Origin: Reichenbachiella sp.
GTDB taxonomy: Bacteria > Bacteroidota > Bacteroidia > Cytophagales > Cyclobacteriaceae
Reading direction: 5' to 3'
Assembly (NCBI RefSeq): GCF_033344935.1
Contig: NZ_JAWPMM010000001.1
Span: forward strand, 1,536,001-1,600,000
DNA length: 64,000 nt
Shown here: piece by piece, positions 35,016 to 44,090 of the stretch
Position numbering within the stretch: position 1 is the first letter of the stretch
How the letters are laid out: every line of letters starts with the position of its first letter
Notes under the pieces: model-generated
Databases searched by the model: none
What the model was told of the DNA's origin: nothing
What the model saw: the letters and a program-made list of their open reading frames with translations, nothing else
Translations under genes and position numbers: made by a program

Positions 35016-35052
35016 TCCTGTTCCCGATATCCATCGGGACAGGATTTTTTTT
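35015..35052 (+). terminator. Terminator after THX gene
   Basis: ATCCTGTTCCCGAT (35015-35028) pairs with ATCGGGACAGGAT (35033-35045), with one bulged T and loop ATCC, followed by a T-run to 35052. The stem starts at the THX stop codon. Confidence 0.88.
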
Positions 35053-35106
35053 ATCCCACTCACAATTCCAATCCATTTTCATAATTTAGCGGTTCGATTG
35101 AATCCA

Positions 35107-35772
35107 ATGAAAAAAACTATTTTCTTTTTCTTCCTGATTGTGAGTGTAATGCTGGTTTTTGAAGCGAATGCACAGAGAAAAACCTATGTGGGCTTAAAGG
35201 GAGGGTATAATCTTTCCACGGCCTATTTCTTCCACTCATTTTTTGGTTCTGACATCAATACGAAAATGAATGGCGGATTTCAGGGCGGCATCATTGCGAT
35301 GAATTATATCCGAAATCATATTGGCTTGCAAGCCGAGCTGATCTACACACAAAAAGGATGGACTCAGGAATTTGACGATGGATCGCCCAATCTAGTCACG
35401 GATTTAAACTATATCGAATTGCCCTTGTTGGTAAACATCCACACAGGAAAGGAGAAGTTGCACTTCTTTGCCAATGCTGGATGTTTCTTCGAATATTTGG
35501 CAAGCTCATCACAGAGCGAAGTGCCGGATTACCAAGCCAATGTCTATGCCTTCGATGAATCCAGAGATCATAAACTGGGCTATGGTTTTAGAGGTGGTGT
35601 CGGTGCTTTTTATGATTTTGATTTCGGCACCTTGCTTTTGGAAAGTAGTGTTTCTTATAGTTTGAGTGATCTGCTTGAATTTGAGTCATTAAACTCAGGT
35701 ATCCCTAATACCTCTAAAAACATTGTGATTGGTTTCTCAGTAGCCTATATGTTCTCCTTCGGCGAATTGTAG
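35107..35772 (+). CDS. Outer-membrane beta-barrel protein (porin family)
   Basis: The ATG at 35107 is chosen because it begins a classical signal peptide (MKKTIFFFFLIVSVMLVFEANA, cleavage before QRKTY); the longer frame from 34936 runs through the THX gene and terminator and is not credible. The mature ~200-aa protein is built of amphipathic strands with glycine and aromatic residues (YVGLKGGYNLS, YIRNHIGLQAELIYTQKGW, LGYGFRGGVGAFYDF) and ends in an aromatic-rich strand. It matches the small 8-strand PorT/OMP_b-brl_2-like barrels of Bacteroidota. Function unknown. Confidence 0.85.
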   Translation: MKKTIFFFFLIVSVMLVFEANAQRKTYVGLKGGYNLSTAYFFHSFFGSDINTKMNGGFQGGIIAMNYIRNHIGLQAELIYTQKGWTQEFDDGSPNLVTDLNYIELPLLVNIHTGKEKLHFFANAGCFFEYLASSSQSEVPDYQANVYAFDESRDHKLGYGFRGGVGAFYDFDFGTLLLESSVSYSLSDLLEFESLNSGIPNTSKNIVIGFSVAYMFSFGEL

Positions 35773-35827
35773 GAATCTTCATTTCTCAGCTTTATATTTA
35801 TGGGTGATACATACAACAACTCACGCT

Positions 35828-36880
35828 ATGAATATTCGATTTCTTAAGTATGCCATTGTCTTTATTATTCCAATAGTTGCCTATTTCTCTATTAATGCAT
35901 CCGGTTGGTGGACTTTTGGTACTGCGGCATTAGTTTATGTAATGCTCCCCTTGTTTGAGTTCTTTTTTTCGTCAAGCAAAGAAAATTTAGAAAAAGCCGA
36001 AGAGGAGTTGGTGGCTAAGGATCGAGTCTATGATTACCTGCTTTATTTGGTAGTCCCAGTTCAATTTGCTCTGTTATATTATTTTGTTTCAGTGATTGGA
36101 GTAATGGAAAGCACCAGTTTGGAATTGACTGGAAGAATATTGTCCATGGGGATCACTTGTGGGGCATTGGGGATTAATGTGGCTCACGAGCTGGGACATA
36201 GAAAGAGTAACTTTGAACAGTTCCTGGCGAAAGCCCTGTTGTTGACATCGCTCTATATGCATTTCAATATTGAGCATAATAGAGGCCATCACAAAAATGT
36301 ATCTACGCATGAAGATCCGTCTTCTGCTCGACATGGCGAGTGGGTCTTTTTCTTTTGGTTTCGATCCATGATCATGGGATATATTTCAGCATGGAAAATA
36401 GAAGCCGCTCAACTGAAAAAGAAAGGGTTAGGGCCCATTTCCTTTCAGAATGAAATGCTAAGATTTCAAGTGATTCAATTGGCATTCTTAGGATTGATTT
36501 ATTGGGCGTTCGGATGGTTACCTATGTTGTGCTTTTTAGCGGCAGCGCTAATAGGTATCATTCAGTTAGAAACAGTCAACTATATCGAACATTACGGTTT
36601 GAGTCGTAACCAAAAAGAGTCTGGTCAGTATGAGCGAGTGCAGCCATGGCATTCCTGGAATTCAAACCATACGCTAGGCCGATTGTTTCTTTTTGAGCTT
36701 TCGAGGCATTCCGATCACCATTATCTGGCCAGCAGGAAATATCAAATATTGAGACATCATGAAGCCAGCCCTCAAATGCCAACAGGCTATCCTGGTATGA
36801 TGTTACTATCTATGGTTCCGCCATTGTGGTTTTTGGTCATGCACAAGCAAATTGCAAAACTGTCTAGGTCGGAAGCGTAG
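35828..36880 (+). CDS. alkB: AlkB-type membrane alkane 1-monooxygenase
   Basis: This integral membrane non-haem diiron hydroxylase has the histidine boxes HELGHRK (H120), HFNIEHNRGHHKN (H145, H150, H154, H155), the AlkB-specific NYIEHYGL, and HSDHH (H294, H297, H298), plus about six hydrophobic helices. AlkB hydroxylates the terminal carbon of medium-chain alkanes using rubredoxin-delivered electrons. The start at 35828 (MNIRFLKYAIVF) begins the first helix; an upstream GTG at 35804 is less likely. No rubredoxin or rubredoxin reductase gene is adjacent, so the physiological substrate is uncertain; related enzymes act on fatty acids or xylene. Confidence 0.85.
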   Translation: MNIRFLKYAIVFIIPIVAYFSINASGWWTFGTAALVYVMLPLFEFFFSSSKENLEKAEEELVAKDRVYDYLLYLVVPVQFALLYYFVSVIGVMESTSLELTGRILSMGITCGALGINVAHELGHRKSNFEQFLAKALLLTSLYMHFNIEHNRGHHKNVSTHEDPSSARHGEWVFFFWFRSMIMGYISAWKIEAAQLKKKGLGPISFQNEMLRFQVIQLAFLGLIYWAFGWLPMLCFLAAALIGIIQLETVNYIEHYGLSRNQKESGQYERVQPWHSWNSNHTLGRLFLFELSRHSDHHYLASRKYQILRHHEASPQMPTGYPGMMLLSMVPPLWFLVMHKQIAKLSRSEA

Positions 36881-36882
36881 GG

Positions 36883-37866
36883 CTATAACCTGGCGTAATC
36901 TTTAAAAAACTCAAGTGCGCGCTCATCCATCCAGGAAGTTTTAGCACCTAATTTAAAGAAACCTACATGGCCACCAGCTCTCGGGGTTTCTAGGTGAAGA
37001 AACTCATGATACTTACAAGCTTTGTATGGATAGCACTTTTCACCAAGTAATGGGTCATTTTTTGCGTTGACAATCAACGCGGGTAGTCGAATGCCTGGGT
37101 AGTTGAGGTCGGAAGTAGCGGTTCTATAAAAATGCCGACTATTTTTGAATCCATGAAGAGGGGCCGTGTAGCGTTCGTCAAACTGCCCAAAAGAAACGAT
37201 ATCATCAATTCCATCAATGTTTACCTCTTTGGGATATTGTTGGTGCTTTAGCTTGACCTTCTTGATCATTTTTTTGAGAAAACGCTGTTTGAAAAACCAG
37301 TTTTCACGAAAGGTCAGTTGATGGGCACTGTCCCAAAGGTTGCAAGGTACGGAGAAAGTGGCTGCCGCCACGATGTGTTTGGGGACACTTGGCCCATTTT
37401 CTCCAAGATATTTCAACGTCGTACTGCCGCCCATTGAAAAGCCCACCAATACAATTTTCTTATATCTTCTGGTAGCAATGGCATGAGTGATGACATGCTC
37501 CAGATCTTCTGTATCTCCGTGGTGATAGAGCCGAAGGTTTCTATTGATTTCACCGCTACATGATCTGTAGTTCCACGCTAATACATCGTATTCATTTTGG
37601 TTGAAATGTCGAGCACAACTTTTTACATAGTGACGGTGAGAGTTTCCTTCCAAACCATGTGAAATGATGACTAACCTTTCGTATCCAGAGCGAATCCAGT
37701 CTAAGTCAAGAAAGTCTCCATCGGGGGTATCAATTCGCTCCCGATCATATTTGACCCCTTTTATTTTTCTGAATAAGCTAGGGATGATGGTCTGTGTATA
37801 GCCATTTTTAAAGAAATCCCGAGGGGAGTTGTATGAAGAGTAACCGAGTATAGACATAATTCTCAA
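36883..37866 (-). CDS. YheT-family alpha/beta hydrolase
   Basis: This 327-aa cytoplasmic alpha/beta hydrolase matches the YheT/ABHD1-3 group. It has the oxyanion segment ISHGLEGNSHRHYVKS, the nucleophile elbow VGFSMGGSTTLKYL (Ser in G-F-S-M-G), an acid in IVNAKNDPLLGEKCYP and a histidine in ARAGGHVGFF. Substrates are unknown esters. It is convergent with the AlkB gene (two bases apart), so no regulation can be shared. The start is taken at 37866; a nearby Met at residue 4 is also possible. Confidence 0.85.
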   Translation of the reverse strand: MRIMSILGYSSYNSPRDFFKNGYTQTIIPSLFRKIKGVKYDRERIDTPDGDFLDLDWIRSGYERLVIISHGLEGNSHRHYVKSCARHFNQNEYDVLAWNYRSCSGEINRNLRLYHHGDTEDLEHVITHAIATRRYKKIVLVGFSMGGSTTLKYLGENGPSVPKHIVAAATFSVPCNLWDSAHQLTFRENWFFKQRFLKKMIKKVKLKHQQYPKEVNIDGIDDIVSFGQFDERYTAPLHGFKNSRHFYRTATSDLNYPGIRLPALIVNAKNDPLLGEKCYPYKACKYHEFLHLETPRAGGHVGFFKLGAKTSWMDERALEFFKDYARL

Positions 37867-38032
37867 TACAATTTATATAAAGTTGGTTAGCTATATCAAA
37901 TAAATTAGAAGAGGATTAACGGTTTGACTAATTCATCATGATGATATCTTCTGTTTTTAGGTTAAAAAAGTATATTTTATTGACTCTAGTCATCTGATCA
38001 TACTCTATTTTTGAGAGCTTAAAGGAAAAAAT

Positions 38033-38983
38033 ATGGCGGATTATATTCTAGGAATTGACATTGGGGGTACATACACCAAATTTGGCCTTGTAGATAAAAA
38101 AGGTAAAGTCAGCAACGAAGGTTCTTTTGCCACCCGTGCTCATGAGAAGATTGATATTTTCTTGGGCGAACTGAAAAAACAAGTACTACCTATGCTTGAT
38201 GGGAAATCTGTTATAGGAGTAGGAGTAGGGGCGCCCAATGCCAATCACTTCGATGGCACCATCAAACAAGCCGCTAATATTACCTGGGGTGATGATGTTC
38301 CGCTTCAGAAGTTGATTCAGGAAATTTTTAATCTGCCTACCATTTTGACCAATGATGCCAGTGCAGCCGCTATAGGTGAAATGAAATTTGGTGGAGCCCA
38401 AGGCATGAAAGACTTTGTGGTTTTCACTTTGGGTACTGGTTTAGGCAGTGGCTTTGTAGTGAATGGTGAGGTCGTTTATGGCCATAGTGGATTCGCAGGG
38501 GAGATCGGTCATGTGAGTGTAAATCCAGACGGTCGATATTGTGGGTGCGGCAGAAGAGGTTGTTTAGAAACTTACGTATCTGCCACCGGGATTAAAAAGA
38601 CCGTTTTCAAAATGATGGCTGATTATACTCGTCCAAGTGTATTGCGTGATGTGAGTTACAATGACATGACTGCCGAGATGATCACCAATGCGGCCAGAGA
38701 CCACGATTACATAGCTATTAAAGCCTTCGAATATACCGGACAGATATTTGGTCAGAAATTGGCGGATACTGTGGTGCACACGAGCCCTGAAGCCATTTTC
38801 CTTTTTGGCGGGTTGGTGAACGCTGGAGATTATCTGATGGATCCTGCGATCTATTACATGGAAAAATTCATGTTCAAGCCTTTCAAGAAAACAGTAAAAC
38901 TACTGCCTTCTTCCTTGATGGATAGAAATGCAGCGGTTTTGGGTGCTGGCGCTTTGGGATGGGAAGAATTAGCTAAAAAATAA
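38033..38983 (+). CDS. ROK-family sugar kinase (glucokinase-like)
   Basis: This 316-aa ROK protein has the ATP-binding DIGGTYTKFGLV (about residues 5-16), the sugar-binding TNDASAAAIGEMKFG and LGTGLGSGFVVNG, and the ROK zinc motif CGCGRRGCLETYVS (about residues 177-190). The lack of an N-terminal helix-turn-helix says kinase rather than NagC-type repressor. It likely phosphorylates glucose or N-acetylhexosamine. It stands alone, 166 bases downstream of the divergently oriented hydrolase. Confidence 0.87.
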   Translation: MADYILGIDIGGTYTKFGLVDKKGKVSNEGSFATRAHEKIDIFLGELKKQVLPMLDGKSVIGVGVGAPNANHFDGTIKQAANITWGDDVPLQKLIQEIFNLPTILTNDASAAAIGEMKFGGAQGMKDFVVFTLGTGLGSGFVVNGEVVYGHSGFAGEIGHVSVNPDGRYCGCGRRGCLETYVSATGIKKTVFKMMADYTRPSVLRDVSYNDMTAEMITNAARDHDYIAIKAFEYTGQIFGQKLADTVVHTSPEAIFLFGGLVNAGDYLMDPAIYYMEKFMFKPFKKTVKLLPSSLMDRNAAVLGAGALGWEELAKK

Positions 38984-39037
38984 GGAGACAAGCTTGGCGT
39001 AATTTTTGCTTTTAGCGGGCTGGAATTACAATGAATT

Positions 39038-41437
39038 ATGATGGCAAGATTACCCCTGCTGATTTTACTATTTCTTTTCTCGTTTATTGCCTATTCGCAG
39101 CAGCTCACTGTTCTGGATAAGGCTACTCAGCTTGGGATTGCGAAGGCGACTATATTATCTCAGAATTCAAAAAGCACTTTGTCCACCAATGCGCAAGGGC
39201 AGGTAAGGCTAGAGGCAGAAGCGGCTAGCGAAAGATTGATTATTGATCATCCGTCCTATAAGCCAGTCCTGGTGGCAGGAATCACTGCAGATACTACGGT
39301 ATATCTCACAGAGCAAATCATAGAAATCGACGAAGTAGTGATATCCGCCAATAAATGGGAGCAGGACAGAGAAGAAGTACCTAATGAAATACTGACGATC
39401 TCTGCCAAGCAAATCGAAAGAAACAATCCGCAGACTTCGGCTGACATGCTGGGGCAGTCTGGACAGGTTTTCGTTCAGAAAAGCCAAATGGGAGGAGGAA
39501 GCCCGATGATCAGAGGATTCTCAGCCAATGCCGTCCTGATTGTATTAGACGGTATTCGGATCAATAATGCCATTTATCGTGGGGGTAACCTGCAAAATGT
39601 GATTATGCTGGATCCCAATTTGTTGTCAGGTTCTGAAGTGATATTTGGGCCAGGTTCATCCGCATATGGGAGTGATGCATTGGGTGGTGTCATGGATTTT
39701 CACACCATTAGACCGGCTTATACAGATAGCAAAGCGCTACAGGCCCATGGAGTTGGGATGATGCGTTTTTCTACTGCCAACCTTGAGAAAACGAGCCACT
39801 TCCATGTCAACGTACAAAATAACAAATGGAGCAATACACTGGGTCTTACCTATGGGGATTATGAGGACTTGAGGGCTGGTGCCAATCGACCGTCTGACTA
39901 TCCTGATTTTGGGAAAAGACTAGAATACATAGAGCAAGTCAATGGGCAAGATGTCATAGTTCAAAATGACAACGTAAATATGCAAAGGTTTTCCGGCTAC
40001 CATCAGTATAACATCATGAACAAACTGAGCTATAGGATTTCCAAGGAATCTGAATTGATGCACACATTGTATTACACCACTTCGTCGGATATTCCTCGAT
40101 ATGATCGACTGATAGAAAGAGATGAGAATGATGTACTGGTTAATGCAGAATGGTACTACGGCCCTCAGGAATTTTTGCTCAATGCCATCACATTTTCGAA
40201 CTACAGTTCCAACTTCTTCTACGACGGTGCGAAAGTGATTCTTTCTAACCAGCGGGTAAAAGAAAGTCGCAATGATCGAAAGTATCAATCCACCAGCTTT
40301 CGATCCAGATCGGAGGAAGTAAACGTGTATGCACTTAATGTAGACTTGGATAAAGAACTATCAGCTAAAAGTGAATTGTACTATGGAATTGAACTTTTTT
40401 ATAATGACGTAAATTCCTCGGCCTATCTAAAAGACGTAGCTACCGAAGTGGTGTCTCCTACCTCTACACGTTATCCGGATGGCGGTAGCAAGTATTCGTC
40501 CGCAGCGGCTTATGGGAGTTTAAAGTCTCGTTTAAGTGACGCCGTAGTTTTTACTGGAGGCCTTCGGTATACTTATGTACATCTAGTATCTGAATTTGAA
40601 GATAAATCCTTTTTCAATTTTCCATATGATGAGATCGAACTGAAAAATGACGCGTTGAGTGGTTCGCTTGGCTTGGTAGTAAGTCCTGTGAAGAGCTTGC
40701 GATGGAACCTGATTTTTTCTAGCGGATTTAGATCACCTAATGTAGACGATGTAGGTAAGGTCTTCGACTCGGAGCCAGGTAGCGTGGTCGTGCCAAATGA
40801 AGATTTGTCGCCAGAATACACCTTGAACTACGAGACAGGAGTCAACTGGAAAATAGCAGATAGAATCACCATCGAAGGTAGTTTGTATTACACGCAGCTG
40901 AGAGATGCCATGGTGCGAAGACCATTTACCTTCGATGGGCAGACAACAATTATTTACGATGGCGTCGAAAGTGATGTCGAGGCCTTGGTTAATGTAGGGG
41001 AGGCTTACCTATGGGGCTATTCTATTGGTCTGTCGGCCAAACTTACCGAACGCATGGTACTCAGGGCTCGAGTGAACAACAATGACGGCGAAGACGAAGT
41101 AGATCACGTGCCCTTGCGTCATACCAATCCACTGTTTGGGAATGTATCTCTAAGCTACCGAACGAAAAAACTGATGCTGGAGGGTTACACTAATTTCCAA
41201 GGTAAAAGAACCTGGGAGGATTTAGCGCCGAGCGAGCAGGCCAAAACTCATCTATATACAGCAGAAGGTGCTCTGGCTTGGTATACCTTGAACATCCGGT
41301 CCTCTTATCAGATCAGTGAAAAGCTGAGTGCGACAGCAGCATTGGAGAATATTCTCGACAAGCATTATCGCCCTTATTCTTCTGGTATCAGCGCACCGGG
41401 GATCAATGGCATACTGAGTGCGCGGTATACTTTTTAG
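39038..41437 (+). CDS. TonB-dependent outer-membrane receptor
   Basis: This 799-aa protein starts with a signal peptide (LPLLILLFLFSFIAYS), then a carboxypeptidase-regulatory-like N-terminal domain (about residues 22-95), the plug with ISAKQIERNNPQTSADMLG and GGGSPMIRGFSANAVLIVLDGIRIN (about 115-190), and a long beta-barrel ending in the aromatic strand GILSARYTF. It takes up a ligand across the outer membrane with TonB energy. The plug wording (GGSPMIRGF..LDGIRINNAIYR) resembles haem/siderophore-type receptors more than SusC, and no SusD partner is adjacent. The true ligand is not evident. Confidence 0.9.
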   Translation: MMARLPLLILLFLFSFIAYSQQLTVLDKATQLGIAKATILSQNSKSTLSTNAQGQVRLEAEAASERLIIDHPSYKPVLVAGITADTTVYLTEQIIEIDEVVISANKWEQDREEVPNEILTISAKQIERNNPQTSADMLGQSGQVFVQKSQMGGGSPMIRGFSANAVLIVLDGIRINNAIYRGGNLQNVIMLDPNLLSGSEVIFGPGSSAYGSDALGGVMDFHTIRPAYTDSKALQAHGVGMMRFSTANLEKTSHFHVNVQNNKWSNTLGLTYGDYEDLRAGANRPSDYPDFGKRLEYIEQVNGQDVIVQNDNVNMQRFSGYHQYNIMNKLSYRISKESELMHTLYYTTSSDIPRYDRLIERDENDVLVNAEWYYGPQEFLLNAITFSNYSSNFFYDGAKVILSNQRVKESRNDRKYQSTSFRSRSEEVNVYALNVDLDKELSAKSELYYGIELFYNDVNSSAYLKDVATEVVSPTSTRYPDGGSKYSSAAAYGSLKSRLSDAVVFTGGLRYTYVHLVSEFEDKSFFNFPYDEIELKNDALSGSLGLVVSPVKSLRWNLIFSSGFRSPNVDDVGKVFDSEPGSVVVPNEDLSPEYTLNYETGVNWKIADRITIEGSLYYTQLRDAMVRRPFTFDGQTTIIYDGVESDVEALVNVGEAYLWGYSIGLSAKLTERMVLRARVNNNDGEDEVDHVPLRHTNPLFGNVSLSYRTKKLMLEGYTNFQGKRTWEDLAPSEQAKTHLYTAEGALAWYTLNIRSSYQISEKLSATAALENILDKHYRPYSSGISAPGINGILSARYTF

Positions 41438-41563
41438 TCAATCCCTATAAAAATGTCTGAATTTATCGGCTTGGCGTAAATCCATTCGACAGGTTGGCTT
41501 CGTATGTCTCTCGCGTTTGTTCAACAAGCGGTATATTGAGAAGACAGAAAAATTAATTGACTT

Positions 41564-42151
41564 ATGGCTAGAAGTATTACACTGAGAGGAAACATCAAAG
41601 CACCCAATTTTGATGTGGAGGATATTTTTGGGAATCGGATCAATCTTCGAAACTATAGAGGTAAGCGCGTATTTGTGGGGTTTTTCAGGCATGCAGGCTG
41701 CCCTTTTTGCAACCTAAGGGTCAATAAGTTGGAGTCTGCTCAAGCTCAGCTCAAAGAAAAGAACATGGAAATGGTCTTCTTCTTTGAGTCTACTAAAATG
41801 AGACTCCTGGCCAGCAAGTACCATACAGACATACACACCATTCCTATGGTCGCTGATCCTGAGAAGCAATATTACAATCTGTACGGGGTAGAAAACTCAC
41901 CATTGAAATCAGCCAAAAGTCATTTCATGTCCTTGATTCAAACGGCAATCAAGGCCAAACTGAAGAGTCTGCCCGTGCATTGGATGGCGGACAATGAATC
42001 GATCAGCACGATCCCCGCAGAATTCTTGATCGATGAAAATGGTGTGATCCGAGTCGTTCATTATGCTCGCGACCTAACAGACGAATTGTCTACGGATTTG
42101 ATTACTCAGTTTGCAGAGGAGGGGGTGACGAATCGGAAAGCAGTGGTTTAG
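41564..42151 (+). CDS. AhpC/TSA-type redoxin (peroxiredoxin-like)
   Basis: This 195-aa thioredoxin-fold protein begins with an AhpC/TSA domain: IKAPNFDVEDIFGNRINLRNYRGKRVFVGFFRHAGCPFCNLRV. The CPFC pair around residues 46-49 is in the thioredoxin or peroxidatic position. No export signal is visible, so it is cytoplasmic. It is probably a thiol peroxidase or disulfide reductase of the PRX-like2 group. It follows the TonB receptor after a 126-base gap and appears monocistronic. Confidence 0.8.
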   Translation: MARSITLRGNIKAPNFDVEDIFGNRINLRNYRGKRVFVGFFRHAGCPFCNLRVNKLESAQAQLKEKNMEMVFFFESTKMRLLASKYHTDIHTIPMVADPEKQYYNLYGVENSPLKSAKSHFMSLIQTAIKAKLKSLPVHWMADNESISTIPAEFLIDENGVIRVVHYARDLTDELSTDLITQFAEEGVTNRKAVV

Positions 42152-42176
42152 ATTTTTGGCGGTATAGTATGATCAA

Positions 42177-42551
42177 TTATTCAGCAGAGTAAATGATGAC
42201 ATCCAATTCGTCAATTTTCTCAAATGCCTTATCTGCTGTTAGCAAAGGTAATTTGCTATAAAATGAAGAGGCTGCCACAATAGCATCTGGTAGTTTTAAC
42301 CTTCTGGATTTTCTAATTTCTATGGTTACTTTTTTGATGCCAGAACTGATGTTTATGACTTGGCAATCATTAATTAGTTGCTCGATTAAGGACTGCTCTT
42401 TCTTCGATAAGTTTGGCACCGCCAGTAGCTCAAGCTCAGTTATTATTGATATTGCGAGTTGTTTTCCGTCAAGAATTTGTGTGACTTCAGGGTCTCCGTT
42501 TAGAAGGTAAATTAAAATATTGGTGTCTACAAAGAGCCTATTCCCATTCAT
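42177..42551 (-). CDS. vapC: VapC-family PIN-domain toxin
   Basis: This 124-aa PIN-domain RNase has the four acidic metal ligands in order: D9 (LFVDTNILIY), E39 (ITELELLA), D89 (LKLPDAIVAA) and D107 (LLTADKAF). VapC toxins cleave tRNA or rRNA and are neutralised by VapB. It overlaps the upstream 56-aa antitoxin gene by 14 bases, a standard toxin-antitoxin arrangement. Confidence 0.9.
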   Translation of the reverse strand: MNGNRLFVDTNILIYLLNGDPEVTQILDGKQLAISIITELELLAVPNLSKKEQSLIEQLINDCQVINISSGIKKVTIEIRKSRRLKLPDAIVAASSFYSKLPLLTADKAFEKIDELDVIIYSAE

Positions 42552-42708
42552 CTCTTGAGTTTGACTGGTAACTGATAGGGTTTATTTTTTTCTTTAGAAT
42601 CCCGCTGTACTTACTGGCTGAAATACCCTCAGTTTTCTTAGATGCTACTTCGTTCAACTTCTCGAGTTGCTCTTGTATCGGTGTGCCTTTCTTTATAACT
42701 GTTACCAT
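42538..42708 (-). CDS. VapB-like antitoxin
   Basis: This small gene precedes vapC and overlaps it by 14 bases. The preferred start is the ATG at 42708 (MVTVIKKGTPIQEQLEKL, 56 aa), since the 13 residues upstream of it look non-coding. The N-terminal half could form the DNA-binding domain, and the C-terminal part (ASKYSGILKKKINPI) the toxin-binding tail. The family is not clear; the assignment relies on context. Confidence 0.75.
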   Translation of the reverse strand: MVTVIKKGTPIQEQLEKLNEVASKKTEGISASKYSGILKKKINPISYQSNSRDEWE

Positions 42709-42935
42709 AGGCCAAATATACGAAATATTGCATTCGGAGTTCTGCAATCAGTTAAGCAGAACGATCCGATGTTCGTTTTGTGGTTTTTGTCCTTACGAAT
42801 ATAATCGAATCTGTGATTGAGCACATACCTTTTCTTATTCATGTACTGAATCGAAGATTCAACGGGGCTCGACTAAGCTCAAACCACCGCTCTAGTAGAT
42901 AAAAGCAGGTTTTAATGTATGATGTTGTGCTTTCC

Positions 42936-43940
42936 TTATTTAAGGGAATTATACAAATCATCTACTTCTAGTTGAGATAATTCAAACCATTCGCCTCTTA
43001 GTCTTTTAGATTTATATGTTTCATGAAGAGCCTTCTCAAAACTAGTTGCAATATCTCTATTCGGAAATTCTTTGGCGATTAGTAAATCAACTGTAGGTTT
43101 TTCGCTTTGAAGGGTACTTTCTCGATATTTTGGTTTTTTAGAAACACCTATTTTGTAGAAATTATTTGCAGTGTCATGCATCAAGTAAACACTACAGGCT
43201 TCTTTTTTAGATGTTGGTTTAATCTGAAGACTTTCAGGTTCTTGAGTTAAACTTTCTGATTTGGGTTTTGGAGTTGGTATGTTCTCCTTGCAATTATAGA
43301 TAGCGTATAAAAAATCATCGTCAACGAATTTTAAGAAAGCTTTAAACCGTATTTCTATATACCCTGTTTTCATTGAGTGAACTATTCCTCTTCCCTTGGT
43401 TCCAAAGTCCACTTTCATAATGTCTTGGCCTTCTTCAACATAATCCCCAGTGTTAACTAACCAATCAATTACAGAGTAATAACCAACCGTAGTTTGCCCA
43501 TAATTGAATTTGATCAGATGACAATAATCAGACTCAGTGATAATTACTTTAAGAGGAAGATCTTCCTTTTGGCTTATAATTGGTGATTCAGATTTTGAGG
43601 TGAAAATGTTGAATTTTGATGGAGGTCCGTATTTATTCATGACGTCATCGCCTTTTTTGAAGTGAAGTTCGTATAAATAAAATAGGTTGAGAATAGGAAT
43701 TAGAAACCAAACATAACCATTGATTCCCCATCTATTAAGATCATGATACCTTTTAGCACACAACGCACAATAGAGGTAAAAAACGAATATGCAGAAATAT
43801 ATGATTGCATTTGATTCTGGGTTTATATTCAATCCTACTGTAAGGAAGAGGACCCATAGAATTAAGGAAATAATTCCAAATTCTTGCCGATTTACTCTCC
43901 CTCGATTCCAGAAATATTTAGTCATAATATTATGAAGCAC
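42936..43940 (-). CDS. DUF805 - biotinyl/lipoyl-like - GIY-YIG-like fusion protein
   Basis: Three regions are visible in this 334-aa protein. Residues ~6-105 look like a DUF805 membrane domain (WNRGRVNRQEFG, several hydrophobic helices, AKRYHDLNRWGINGY, KKGDDVMNKYG). Residues ~130-215 look like a biotinyl/lipoyl hammerhead (VNTGDYVEEGQDIMKVDFGTKG), but there is no clear modifiable lysine. Residues ~248-334 match the T5orf172/MUG113 branch of the GIY-YIG superfamily (SVYLMHDTANNFYKIGVSKKPKYRESTLQ, ending RGEWFEL). Each single domain is known; the combination is unusual to my knowledge. Function unknown; the GIY-YIG-like part could cut or bind nucleic acid near the membrane. It stands alone. 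Confidence 0.75.
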   Translation of the reverse strand: MLHNIMTKYFWNRGRVNRQEFGIISLILWVLFLTVGLNINPESNAIIYFCIFVFYLYCALCAKRYHDLNRWGINGYVWFLIPILNLFYLYELHFKKGDDVMNKYGPPSKFNIFTSKSESPIISQKEDLPLKVIITESDYCHLIKFNYGQTTVGYYSVIDWLVNTGDYVEEGQDIMKVDFGTKGRGIVHSMKTGYIEIRFKAFLKFVDDDFLYAIYNCKENIPTPKPKSESLTQEPESLQIKPTSKKEACSVYLMHDTANNFYKIGVSKKPKYRESTLQSEKPTVDLLIAKEFPNRDIATSFEKALHETYKSKRLRGEWFELSQLEVDDLYNSLK

Positions 43941-44090
43941 AAAGTAGTTATATGTAACATAACTCGCTACATATCAATTATGTCTAACTCAAATCTAATG
44001 GATTTTTAATCTTCAAACAGGTGACGATCGTAGATCTATTTCATTGCATCGTGCTATTCACAAAGAAATAATCTTTTTTAATATTGCAGC

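Noticed and set aside
34936-35106. N-terminal extension of the beta-barrel gene
   Set aside because: It runs through the THX gene in another frame and through its terminator; the signal peptide at 35107 gives the real start.
42840-42900. Possible REP-like remnant (GGCTCGACTAAGCTCAAACCACCGC)
   Set aside because: It resembles a TCGACTnnGCTCA-type intergenic repeat, but no matching second arm or second copy was found in the window.
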